From Pseudomonadota bacterium (GTDB taxonomy: Bacteria; Myxococcota_A; UBA796; SXON01): a stretch of DNA of 42,949 nt. Every line of letters begins with the position of its first letter. The stretch's first letter is position 1. Below, piece by piece: positions 8,147 to 16,691 of this stretch. Location of the stretch: positions 1 to 42,949 of the forward strand of contig JAUXTN010000213.1 in the NCBI GenBank assembly GCA_030684355.1. Reading direction: 5' to 3'. Position numbers and translations under genes: made by a program. The notes under the pieces are model-generated. The model was not told where the DNA came from. It was given only the letters and a program-made list of their open reading frames with translations, and searched no databases.

Positions 8147-9657
8147 CCGCTTATAAGCTACCCGCCGTCCTCCTGCTCGCCCTCGCGGCGTGCGGCCCCA
8201 AGGTGGTCCCGGTCGCCGTGGCCCCCGTGGCGCCCGTCGCCCCCGTCCCGCCCCGCGCCGACGGCGTCCCCGCGCCGCTCCCCGCCCGCACGTTCGCCAT
8301 CCCGAAGACGACGCAGGCCACCCTCTCCAACGGCCTCACCGTCGTGGTCGCGGAGAACCACGAGGTGCCGCTCGCGTGGGTGCGCCTCGCCTTCCGCACG
8401 GGCTCCCTCGGCGATCCCGCCGGCAAGGAGGGCCTCGCCGCAGTCACCCTCGACATGATGAACGAGGGCGCCGGCGAGTACGACGCCATCGGCCTCTCCA
8501 ACGCGCTCATGCGCCTCGGGAGCGATCTCGGCACGGGCGCCGGGGACGACGGCGCCACCGTCTCCGCGAGCGGCCTCACCGCGAACCTCGACGCCACGCT
8601 CGACCTCTTCAGCACCGTCCTGCTCGATCCCACCTTCCCGCAGACCGAGTGGGACCTGCTGAAGAAGCAGCGCATCGCCGACCTCGACAAGAAGCGGAAG
8701 GATCCCGAGTGGATCGCCAGCCGCGTGTTCGACCGCGTGATCTTCCAGGACACCTACCGTGGCCGCGCGGCGACGAAGGCCTCCTACGACGCCCTGACCC
8801 CCGCCGCGATGCGCGCGTGGTGGGCGGCGAACCTCACGCCCGACCGTGCCGTGCTCTTCGCCGGTGGCGACGTCTCGCTCGAGACCCTCGTGCCGAAGCT
8901 CGAGGCCCGCCTGAAGGCGTGGAAGCCCTCCGGCGCCCCGGCCTCGACCCCCGTCGAGGTGGCCGCGCCCGCCGCGCCCACCGGCCCCGCGCCCATCCAC
9001 TTCGTGGACCGTCCGGGCGCCGCGCAGTCGATGATCCGCGTCGGCGGCTACCTCTCCACCCCGGAGAGCGCCGAGTGGTTCCCGCTCCTGCTCGCCAACC
9101 AGGCGGTCGGCGGGCTGTTCACCGCGCGCATCAACATGAACCTGCGCGAGGACAAGGGCTGGACCTACGGCGCCCGCTCCGGCCTCGGGTACGACCTCGC
9201 CGGCGGCCGCTTCGTCGCCTCGGCGGGCGTCCGCACCGACGTGACCGGCCCCGCGCTCGGCGAGATCCTCGCGGAGATCAGCGCCCCCACGGGCGCCCGC
9301 CCGCTCACCGCCGCCGAGATCGACGACGGCCGGGCCTCCATCGTCCAGTCCTACCCGCTGCGCTTCGAGAGCCCCGACTACCTGCTCGGCCAGGCCGAGG
9401 CCGTGTGGCGCTACGGCCTCCCCGCGGACTGGGTGGAGGGCTACGTAAGCCGCCTCGACGCCGTCTCGTTGGACGGCGCCACCGCCGCCTGGAAGGACAA
9501 GGTCGATCCCGCCCGCCTCGTCATCGTCGTCGTGGGTGACGGCGCCACCGTTCGCGAAGGGCTAGCCGCGCTCGGCCGCCCGATCATCGAGCACGATGCG
9601 GAGGGCAGCGTCCTCCCGAAGAAGCCGGAGGGCAAGGCCCTCAAGAAGAAGGAGTAG
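8143..9657 (+). CDS. M16 peptidase-like lipoprotein, inactive partner subunit
   Basis: 504 residues from a GTG overlapping the stop of the upstream protease gene (GTGA), implying translational coupling. The N-terminus TAYKLPAVLLLALAACGPK is a lipoprotein signal with lipobox LAAC, followed by a Pro/Val/Ala linker. The M16 fold is clear: LSNGLTVVVAENHEVPLAW, FRTGSLGDPAGKEGLAA and, in the second half, FTARINMNLREDKGWTYGA. Where active enzymes have HxxEH, this protein reads LAAVTLDMMNEG, so the zinc ligands are absent. The R/Y segment of the second half, which contributes to peptide binding in M16 dimers, is kept. It probably anchors and completes the active subunit made from 6737-8146. The C-terminus is Lys-rich. 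Confidence 0.93.
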   Translation: MTAYKLPAVLLLALAACGPKVVPVAVAPVAPVAPVPPRADGVPAPLPARTFAIPKTTQATLSNGLTVVVAENHEVPLAWVRLAFRTGSLGDPAGKEGLAAVTLDMMNEGAGEYDAIGLSNALMRLGSDLGTGAGDDGATVSASGLTANLDATLDLFSTVLLDPTFPQTEWDLLKKQRIADLDKKRKDPEWIASRVFDRVIFQDTYRGRAATKASYDALTPAAMRAWWAANLTPDRAVLFAGGDVSLETLVPKLEARLKAWKPSGAPASTPVEVAAPAAPTGPAPIHFVDRPGAAQSMIRVGGYLSTPESAEWFPLLLANQAVGGLFTARINMNLREDKGWTYGARSGLGYDLAGGRFVASAGVRTDVTGPALGEILAEISAPTGARPLTAAEIDDGRASIVQSYPLRFESPDYLLGQAEAVWRYGLPADWVEGYVSRLDAVSLDGATAAWKDKVDPARLVIVVVGDGATVREGLAALGRPIIEHDAEGSVLPKKPEGKALKKKE

Positions 9658-9660
9658 AGA

Positions 9661-10575
9661 ATGGGAATCGAGAGCCGTTACATCTGGATGGACGGGAAGC
9701 TCGTCCCCTTCGACGACGCCAAGGTGCACGTCCTCGCGCACACGCTCCACTACGGGCTCGGTGTGTTCGAGGGCATCCGCGCCTACCAGCAGTCCGCCGG
9801 CGGCGGCGGCGGCGTCTTCCGCCTCGACGAGCACATCCGGCGCCTGGTGGACTCCGCCAAGATGTGCCGGATGGACCTCCCCTGGACGTTCGCCCAGATC
9901 AAGGAGGCCTGCCTCGAGACCCTCCGCGCCAACGAGATGTCCGAGGCGTACATCCGCCCGATCGTCTACTTCGGCATGGGCAAGATGGGCCTCGGCGCGC
10001 GGGACAACCCGGTGCACCTCAACGTCGCGGTGTGGGACTGGGGCCGCTACCTCGGCGAGGAGGGCGTCCGGAACGGCATCCGCGTGCAGACCAGCACGTT
10101 CACGCGGCACCACGTGAACTCGAACCTGCAGCGCGCCAAGGTCATCGGGCACTACGTGAATTCGATCCTGGCCCGCTACGAGGCCAACGACAACGGGTTC
10201 GACGAGGCGATCATGCTCGACGGCTCCGGCTACGTCGCCGAGGGCACGGGCGAGAACCTCTTCTGCTGCCGCGACGGCCTCGTGAAGACGCCCCCCATCG
10301 TGAACATCCTCGGCGGTGTCACCCGCAAGACCGCCATCGAGATCCTCCGCCGCGAGGGCATCGAGGTCGTCGAGACCGCCTTCGGGCGCGACGCCCTCTA
10401 CGTCGCCGACGAGGTCTTCCTCACTGGCACCGCCGCGGAGGTCACCCCCGTGCGCGAGATCGACCGCCGCGCCGTCGGCGAGCCCGGCCGGGTCACCCGG
10501 CGCGTCCAGGACGTCTACTCCGCGGGCGTCCGCGGCGAGATCGACTGGATGAAGCCCTACATCACGACCTACTAG
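9661..10575 (+). CDS. ilvE: Branched-chain amino acid aminotransferase
   Basis: 304 residues, the usual length. ATG 9661 lies 3 nt after the preceding stop, with AAGGAG inside the end of that gene. It is a fold type IV PLP enzyme catalysing the reversible last step of leucine, isoleucine and valine synthesis with glutamate as amino donor. Lys160 in LQRAKVIGHYVNS is the PLP lysine and Glu194 in YVAEGTGENLF matches the conserved glutamate. LHYGLGVFEGIRAY near the start and TGTAAEVTPV near the end are typical IlvE segments, the latter binding the cofactor phosphate and substrate. Cytoplasmic. Its place behind two envelope proteases suggests an operon, though no functional link is obvious. Confidence 0.96.
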   Translation: MGIESRYIWMDGKLVPFDDAKVHVLAHTLHYGLGVFEGIRAYQQSAGGGGGVFRLDEHIRRLVDSAKMCRMDLPWTFAQIKEACLETLRANEMSEAYIRPIVYFGMGKMGLGARDNPVHLNVAVWDWGRYLGEEGVRNGIRVQTSTFTRHHVNSNLQRAKVIGHYVNSILARYEANDNGFDEAIMLDGSGYVAEGTGENLFCCRDGLVKTPPIVNILGGVTRKTAIEILRREGIEVVETAFGRDALYVADEVFLTGTAAEVTPVREIDRRAVGEPGRVTRRVQDVYSAGVRGEIDWMKPYITTY

Positions 10576-10596
10576 TCCATCCGCCCCGGGGTCCCG

Positions 10597-11745
10597 ATGC
10601 TCTCCCTCCTCGCTCTGTTCGCGTGCAGCGGTGGTGACACCGCCGACATCTCGACCCCTCCGAAGGACGCGGCCTCCGCCGTGGTGGCCCCCCCGCCCGT
10701 CGTGGCGCCCCCGCCCGTCTCGGCGGGCCCGCAGCGCGTCATCGACCTCGATGCCCCCGGCGGCAAGGGCGGCGCTCCGGCCGGCGCGGGCTTCATCATC
10801 CCGGCCGGCACCAAGGCCGAGCTCACCGCGGGTGCGTTGTCCGACGGCTCCATGGGCATGAAGTTCGTCGCGAGCGCCGAGGGGGACGCCCTGATGTGCA
10901 CCGAGTCGATGCAGCTCGGGCCGCAGGTCACCTTCGGTACGCGCATGAAGGTCTCCGCGCTCACCCCGGGCGCGCAGGCCTGGCAGGGCCTCAACGTCGA
11001 GCTCCGCGCGCGCGACGCCAACGGGGCGCTCGTCTCCCCCGCGAGCGGCCGCTACGTGCTCATGCGCAACGAGCGCGCCCCCACCGATTGGGCCGAGTGG
11101 GAGGCTCCCCTCGTGCTCCCGGCCGGCGCGGTCGCGGGCGAGTTCTGCTACCGCTTCGTCAACTCGACCGGCACGCTCGAGGTCGATCGCATCGTCGTGA
11201 AGGGCGCGCTCGACGCCCCCGGCGCGATGGGCGGGTCGACCGGCGGCGTCGCGGCCGACCCCTCCCGCCCCGTCACCCGCTGGGACCTCGACACTCCCGG
11301 CGGCGGCGGCGGCGCGCCCCAGGGTTTCGACTTCCTCGTCCCCCCCGGCACCCCCGGCACGAGCGCCACGGCCGGCCCGGTCGCGGGCGGCACCGGCTTC
11401 ACCTTCGCGGTCTCCCAAGCCGCGAACAGCCTCGCGTGCAGCCAACCCTTCCCGGTCGGCGCCAACAGCTCGGTGCGGGCGCGCGTGCGTGTCACCGACA
11501 TCAAGACCGACGCCCGCGTGTGGACCGGTTTCGTCGCCGAGGTCCGCACCTACGACGGCGCCAACGCGCTGGTGAGCCCCCAGGGCAGCCAGTTCACCAC
11601 CGTCGCGACCGTCAAGAACTCGGGTGACTGGGTGGAGCTCGCCAAGAGCTTCTCCGCCCCCACGGGCGCGGCCACCGGCAAGCTCTGCTTCCGCTTCGTC
11701 GAGAGCACCGGCAGCGCCGAGGTGGATTGGGCCGAGGCGGGGTAG
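10597..11745 (+). CDS. Lipoprotein with two tandem copies of an unknown beta domain
   Basis: 382 residues. A very short lipoprotein signal (MLSLLALFAC, Cys10) leads into a Thr/Pro/Val linker. Two homologous domains of about 150 residues follow. The first starts VIDLDAPGGKGGAPAGAGF and ends FCYRFVNSTGTLEVDRIVV; the second starts RWDLDTPGGGGGAPQGFDF and ends LCFRFVESTGSAEVDWAEA. Each has two Cys in matching places, probably a disulphide. The pattern resembles carbohydrate-binding or jelly-roll modules, but I cannot name a family. The gap to ilvE is 21 nt, so it may be the last gene of the protease operon. Surface or periplasmic location is inferred. Confidence 0.85.
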   Translation: MLSLLALFACSGGDTADISTPPKDAASAVVAPPPVVAPPPVSAGPQRVIDLDAPGGKGGAPAGAGFIIPAGTKAELTAGALSDGSMGMKFVASAEGDALMCTESMQLGPQVTFGTRMKVSALTPGAQAWQGLNVELRARDANGALVSPASGRYVLMRNERAPTDWAEWEAPLVLPAGAVAGEFCYRFVNSTGTLEVDRIVVKGALDAPGAMGGSTGGVAADPSRPVTRWDLDTPGGGGGAPQGFDFLVPPGTPGTSATAGPVAGGTGFTFAVSQAANSLACSQPFPVGANSSVRARVRVTDIKTDARVWTGFVAEVRTYDGANALVSPQGSQFTTVATVKNSGDWVELAKSFSAPTGAATGKLCFRFVESTGSAEVDWAEAG

Positions 11746-11995
11746 CTCGCGCGGGGTGACACCCAAGTCGGGGTCACTCGGCACGAGGAACCAATTCGGG
11801 GGCGCCCCCGGCCCCAGGGCGGGCCGGGGTCGGCGCCCTGCGCGGTCGGGCTTCGCCCTCCGTCGTCCGGCTGCGGGCCGGCCGACCGGCGCGGGCGGTG
11901 CGCTGCGGCGTGGCCTTCGGCCTGGCGATCCCCGTGCGCCCGCGCCGCGCTCCGGTCGCCTCGCCCGGGATAGCGGGGTTGGAACCGAGGTCCTC

Positions 11996-12307
11996 ATGGT
12001 TGCGCTTCTGCTGCTCATGGCGTGTGCGGATGCGACGGGCGGATGGGACACGGAGGCGGGGCAGCGCGTCGTGCGGCCGCACTACTACGTGACGCCCTGG
12101 TCGTGCGGGTCCGACGGAGCGGGGGTGCTCGACCTGCCAGACGGCGCGCCGCTCATGATGCAGATCTGGGGCGAGAACACGGAAGACGAGGGCTACGTCG
12201 AGTGGTGGGTGTACGACGAGGTGCCACACTTCACGCCGGGTGCGTCGATCACCATCCCGTGCAGCGATCCGCAAGACGGTGGCCGCATCGTGTACGTGCA
12301 TGAGTAG
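11996..12307 (+). CDS. Small lipoprotein, first of two tandem paralogues
   Basis: 103 residues from ATG 11996, with GAGG 6 nt upstream. The signal is minimal (MVALLLLMAC, lipobox LMAC). The mature part contains HYYVTPWSCGSDG, WGENTEDEGYVEWWVYDEV and GGRIVYVHE. It overlaps the next gene by 8 nt and aligns with it along its length: Tyr-x-Val...Cys near the start, a W-V core, a second Cys, and an ending of the form G-x-R-(I/V)-x-Y-x-H. The two Cys probably pair. No known family is recognised; two interacting lipoproteins from one duplication are likely. The 250 bp upstream (11746-11995) is extremely GC-rich with no gene seen. Confidence 0.75.
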   Translation: MVALLLLMACADATGGWDTEAGQRVVRPHYYVTPWSCGSDGAGVLDLPDGAPLMMQIWGENTEDEGYVEWWVYDEVPHFTPGASITIPCSDPQDGGRIVYVHE

Positions 12308-12593
12308 GGCAGCGGCGTGTGCGCTCCTGCTGGCCGGGGGTGGGTGCGCCCCGGAACCGGCGCCCGTCGACGACAAGCAGTACGAGGTGGTGGACCTCGA
12401 TTGCAGCGGCACGGGCGGGCTCCGGTACGACGAGCCGAAGCTCATCACGCAGCTGCTGGCGCGGTACGAGGAGCCGGACGGGAGCGTCTTCTGGGTGGTG
12501 CAGCCGCCCAGCGACAAGATCCTCGCCTACGGGCAGTTCGAGCCGAAGTGCGACGACTTCCAGGTCGGGTGGCGGGTGTTCTACTTGCATTAG
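12300..12593 (+). CDS. Small lipoprotein, second of two tandem paralogues
   Basis: 97 residues. ATG 12300 lies inside the end of the upstream gene (stop at 12305-12307), so translation is probably coupled. The signal MSRAAACALLLAGGGC has Cys16 as the acylation site. The mature part runs QYEVVDLDCSGTGGL, ARYEEPDGSVFWVVQPPSD and ends FQVGWRVFYLH, matching the layout of the preceding gene including two Cys. Low identity with conserved length and spacing points to an old duplication. Function unknown; envelope location inferred from the lipobox. Confidence 0.78.
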   Translation: MSRAAACALLLAGGGCAPEPAPVDDKQYEVVDLDCSGTGGLRYDEPKLITQLLARYEEPDGSVFWVVQPPSDKILAYGQFEPKCDDFQVGWRVFYLH

Positions 12594-12622
12594 CGGCGCG
12601 CGCGACGGTGGAGAGCGGAGGA

Positions 12623-12639
12623 ACCGCCAAGACGCCAAG
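12623..12639. repeat. Inverted-repeat arm ACCGCCAAGACGCCAAG (left)
   Basis: This 17-bp element matches the reverse complement of 13486-13502 at 16 of 17 positions, so the two face each other around the gene at 12680-13075. It lies in the 86-bp gap after the second small lipoprotein. The CCAAGACGCC core belongs to a repeat type I have seen scattered in GC-rich genomes. Confidence 0.7.
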
Positions 12640-12679
12640 AGGCGAGGCGGGCGATGGGCGGACGGCGTACCCTCAGGCC

Positions 12680-13075
12680 ATGCGCTGCTGGAGCTTCATC
12701 GGGTCCGTTCGCCCCGCGCGCACACGTCCCCCGGCGCATTGCGCCATCGGCGTCGTCCTCCTCACCGCCGCATGCCGCCCCGCCGCCCCGGACTGCGGCG
12801 CCACCACGATCCTCGGCACGGTGAGCGGCTGGGAGCCGCACGTGGTCGGCGACGCGCACCTGTCCTACACGGGGGAGGCGGCGGTGTTCGACCGCCCCGT
12901 CGCGGCGGACGGCACCTTCGTGTTCGACGAGATCGCCCCGGGGAGCGTGACCGTGTGGGCCACGTCGAACTGGGGGGCGGCCGACTGTGTCCACGAGGGG
13001 GACCCGGTGACCCTCTGCGGCGGCGTCGTCGACGTGCTCCTCGACGAGGTCGTGATGTGCGAGGAACGGGGCTGA
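12680..13075 (+). CDS. Small secreted lipoprotein, carboxypeptidase-regulatory-like fold possible
   Basis: 131 residues from ATG 12680. A basic stretch (MRCWSFIGSVRPARTRPPAH) precedes a hydrophobic segment ending in lipobox LTAAC. The mature domain (about 95 residues) has a beta-rich pattern: ILGTVSGWEPHVVGD, AVFDRPVAADGTFVFDEIA and PGSVTVWATS. It recalls small Ig-like/CarboxypepD_reg domains, in which a variable strand is followed by D-G-x-F-x-F and a PG turn. Four Cys could form two disulphides. A TACCCT box ends 6 nt before the ATG and there is no good ribosome site, so the mRNA may be leaderless. The gene is bracketed by inverted CCAAGACGCC repeats. Confidence 0.7.
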   Translation: MRCWSFIGSVRPARTRPPAHCAIGVVLLTAACRPAAPDCGATTILGTVSGWEPHVVGDAHLSYTGEAAVFDRPVAADGTFVFDEIAPGSVTVWATSNWGAADCVHEGDPVTLCGGVVDVLLDEVVMCEERG

Positions 13076-13454
13076 CGGACGGGCCGCGCGCCCCCGTTCG
13101 ACCCTGTGGTGGGGGACGCTCTCTCCTCCCCACCCGAGGAACCCGATGCAACACATGCTCCTGAGGAGGCCGTGCAGGAGGCGTTCCCCGCCGGGTGGGT
13201 CCAGTGGCCCCGCGACGGCGTGCCCCCGGATCCGCGCGCTTGGCTTCATCCGGGCGAGGATTGGGAGGCGCACGGTTCCCGGGGGCGGGGGGGGCGCGGT
13301 GGCGGGGTCGAGCGGTTGCGAGCGGAGAGACCGCAAGGAGCCAGCGAGAGACGAGGCCACGCGAACGCGGGGCGGCGAGAGCTCGAGGGCGTTGCGATCC
13401 GGCACCACGCCTGGCACCTTCGCTTCGCGCCCGCCCGCTCGCCCGGCTGTCCGC

Positions 13455-13502
13455 TTGGCTCCTTGGCGCCTTGGCGTCTTGGCGTCTTGGCGTCTTGGTG
13501 GT
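13455..13502. repeat. CTTGGCGT slipping repeat, right inverted-repeat arm
   Basis: Consecutive CTTGGCGCC and CTTGGCGT units end in CTTGGCGTCTTGGTGGT (13486-13502), the reverse complement of the left arm at 12623-12639 with one mismatch. Read on the plus strand it gives frames such as LASWRLGVL, a well-known kind of spurious protein. Confidence 0.85.
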
Positions 13503-13527
13503 CATTTCCCCGGGGCCGGCGTGCGAG

Positions 13528-13673
13528 CGTCCGAACTCCCGGGGTAGTGGGTCATCCCCCGAGTTCGGACGGTATAAGCGTCCGAACTCCCGGGGTAGTG
13601 GGTCATCCTCCGAGTTCGGACGGTATAAGCGTCCGAACTCCCGGGGTAGTGGGTCATCCCCCGAGTTCGGACG
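13528..13673. repeat. 51-bp tandem palindromic repeat array (locus 2, reversed)
   Basis: Three 44-bp elements lie at 13528-13571, 13579-13622 and 13630-13673, period 51. Each starts CGTCCGAACTC and ends GAGTTCGGACG, with the 7-nt linker gtataag between units; unit 2 differs by one base from the others. The reverse complement aligns with the locus 1 unit over all 44 positions with the arms identical and about seven differences, mostly in the centre. The stem across the linker extends to CCC/GGG outside the arms, so each junction can form a strong hairpin. It lies between a lipoprotein gene and the regulator gene at 13884. Confidence 0.95.
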
Positions 13674-13883
13674 GTCCCGCCGTCGTCCCCGGCGGGGGGC
13701 CCCACCACCACGCCGCGCGAGGCGCCCGGAAGGCGGCCGCCCCCGGCGGCCGGTTCGGCGGCGCACCGCGCCGGATCCATCGATCCCGCGACTGTGAGCG
13801 CCGCCAACCGAGCGAAGCGAGCCTGGAGGACGCCGGCCCCGGGCCGCCGCGGGCCGGGGACGCGCCCAACGCCCGATCGTGCC

Positions 13884-15338
<1,455 letters not shown>

Positions 15339-15529
15339 GCATCCCCCTTCGCGCCACCCCGGCGCCACCCCGGCGCCCACCCCGGGCGCCCCCTGCGCGA
15401 CGTCGGCACGACCGCGCGCCCCCCAAAGAGCACGGCGCGAGCACGGGCGCAAGGGGCGGCATGTCCACGTCCTGTCGCACACTCGTCACGATCCCGACGT
15501 CGCGGCGCCGATCGCGCGACACGAACAAC

Positions 15530-15556
15530 CGGGTCACTTGACCCGTAAAGGACGGG
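15530..15556. promoter_or_regulatory. Overlapping dyads between regulator and surface-protein genes
   Basis: CGGGTCACTTGACCCG (15530-15545) is a perfect inverted repeat, 7-bp arms around CT. It overlaps CCCGT-aaagg-ACGGG (15542-15556), another inverted repeat. Both lie in the 318-bp divergent region between the regulator (start 15338) and the surface protein (start 15657). This is a natural place for an operator, perhaps autoregulatory; binding is inferred. No -24/-12 sigma-54 promoter was seen. No gene was seen in the rest of 15339-15656. Confidence 0.45.
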
Positions 15557-15656
15557 CCTCGACTTCGGGGCCCCGCGCCGGCCGCGATTCCGCTCCATGA
15601 ATTCTTGACCGGATTACAGCCGGGGCTCGGCGATACTCCGCCGCTCGGAGGCCACC

Positions 15657-16682
15657 ATGTTCCTCGCGTTGACGTTCGCTGCCCTCACCGCTCGCGCCGA
15701 CACGGTCGAGGTGTGGTCCTACAACGACTTTCCGGACGACGAGTGGATCGGCGGCACCGACGGATGGGAGAACGGCTTCGAGGAGGACCCCTGGTTCGGG
15801 TACGTCGGTGAGACCGGTACGCACTGGGCGATGGCCTACACCGACCGGAACACCGGGGACGCCGACGGGGACTGGGGCGAGGGCGGCGCGCTCGACAACT
15901 TCCTCGTCCACGAGGCGGAGTACGTGGGCGACGGCGAGTTCACCGCCTCGTTCTACACGTCGGACAACGACTCGTTCGGCCTCGTGATCGGCGCCCAGAG
16001 CGCCGGCACGTACTACCTGTTCCTCTTCTGCGGCGAGGCCGGCGGCGACGGGAGCTGCCCGCTCGAGCTCGGCACCCGCGGCGGCAGCGGCTCGGCCATC
16101 GTGCTCCTCGACCGCGGCAACGCGACGGTGCTCGCGGAGACGGAGAACGGCTACACCGTCGGCCGCGAGGGCGCGCAGGGCGAGCTGTCGTTCGGCATCA
16201 ACGACGGCGTGGTCACCGCCATCTACGAAGCCGGCGGCGTCGCCCTCTCCGTCGACGACACCACCATCGAGTCCGTGAACGCCGTGGGCTTCTGGTCCTA
16301 CGACTCCGGCGCCGAGGACAACAGCTACCAGGGCTTCAGCCTGCCGGTGCTCTCCGCCCACGACGACGACGGCGACGACGTCATCGACGACGAGGACGCC
16401 TGCGAGTTCGAGGCCGGCGCGCCCGACGCCGACGGCGACGGCTGCACCGACGACACCGAGCCGGGCGACACCGACACGGACACCGACTCCGATACGGACA
16501 CCGACTCCGATACTGACACCGACACCGACACCGACGGCGGGCCGGACGGTCGCGACCCGGAAGGTGGCGGGCTGAGCGCCGCGGGCGCGTGCGGCTGTGA
16601 CACCGGCACGGGTGGCGCGCTGGGGCTCCTCCCGGTGCTCCTCGCCGTGGCGGCCGGGCGTCGTCGGCGCGCGTCGCGTTAG
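15657..16682 (+). CDS. Secreted surface protein with MYXO-CTERM-like sorting tail
   Basis: 341 residues from ATG 15657, with GGAGG upstream. A signal peptide (MFLALTFAALTARA) precedes a beta-rich domain of about 215 residues (VEVWSYNDFPDDEWIGG to QGFSLPVLSA) resembling concanavalin-like/DUF1080-type jelly rolls. Then come Asp-rich calcium-loop repeats (DDDGDDVIDDEDACEFEAG, DADGDGCTDD) of thrombospondin type 3 style and a TDTDSD linker (about 277-297). The C-terminus GACGCDTGTGGALGLLPVLL... RRRRASR is a Cys-containing motif, a hydrophobic helix and a basic end, the layout of MYXO-CTERM anchors. It is probably displayed on the outer surface. The substrate is unknown. Confidence 0.85.
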   Translation: MFLALTFAALTARADTVEVWSYNDFPDDEWIGGTDGWENGFEEDPWFGYVGETGTHWAMAYTDRNTGDADGDWGEGGALDNFLVHEAEYVGDGEFTASFYTSDNDSFGLVIGAQSAGTYYLFLFCGEAGGDGSCPLELGTRGGSGSAIVLLDRGNATVLAETENGYTVGREGAQGELSFGINDGVVTAIYEAGGVALSVDDTTIESVNAVGFWSYDSGAEDNSYQGFSLPVLSAHDDDGDDVIDDEDACEFEAGAPDADGDGCTDDTEPGDTDTDTDSDTDTDSDTDTDTDTDGGPDGRDPEGGGLSAAGACGCDTGTGGALGLLPVLLAVAAGRRRRASR

Positions 16683-16691
16683 AAGCCGGGG

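Larger units (their letters stand above)
13076..13883. other. Gene-free block with repeat clusters
   Basis: No gene is called here. 13106-13450 has open frames in several phases, but none with a convincing ribosome site or recognised domain. 13455-13502 is a slipping cluster of CTTGGCGT/CTTGGCGCC units ending in the right arm of the inverted repeat. 13528-13673 is the second 51-bp palindromic array. 13807-13823 repeats the motif at 725-741. Confidence 0.6.

Noticed and set aside
13106..13450. Possible acidic protein beginning near 13106
   Set aside because: The first 60 codons look plausible, but the frame runs on into repeat sequence and there is no ribosome site, stop near the plausible part, or known family.
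1..13673. CRISPR array
   Set aside because: The 51-bp units are identical throughout each array with no variable spacers, and no cas genes are present.
13195..13797. Frames with WRLGVLASWRLGVL-type sequence
   Set aside because: They are translations of the CTTGGCGT slipping repeat, a known source of spurious proteins.
15339..15656. Sigma-54 promoter near the NtrC-like regulator
   Set aside because: No GG-N10-GC element with the TGGCAC/TTGC context was found on either strand.
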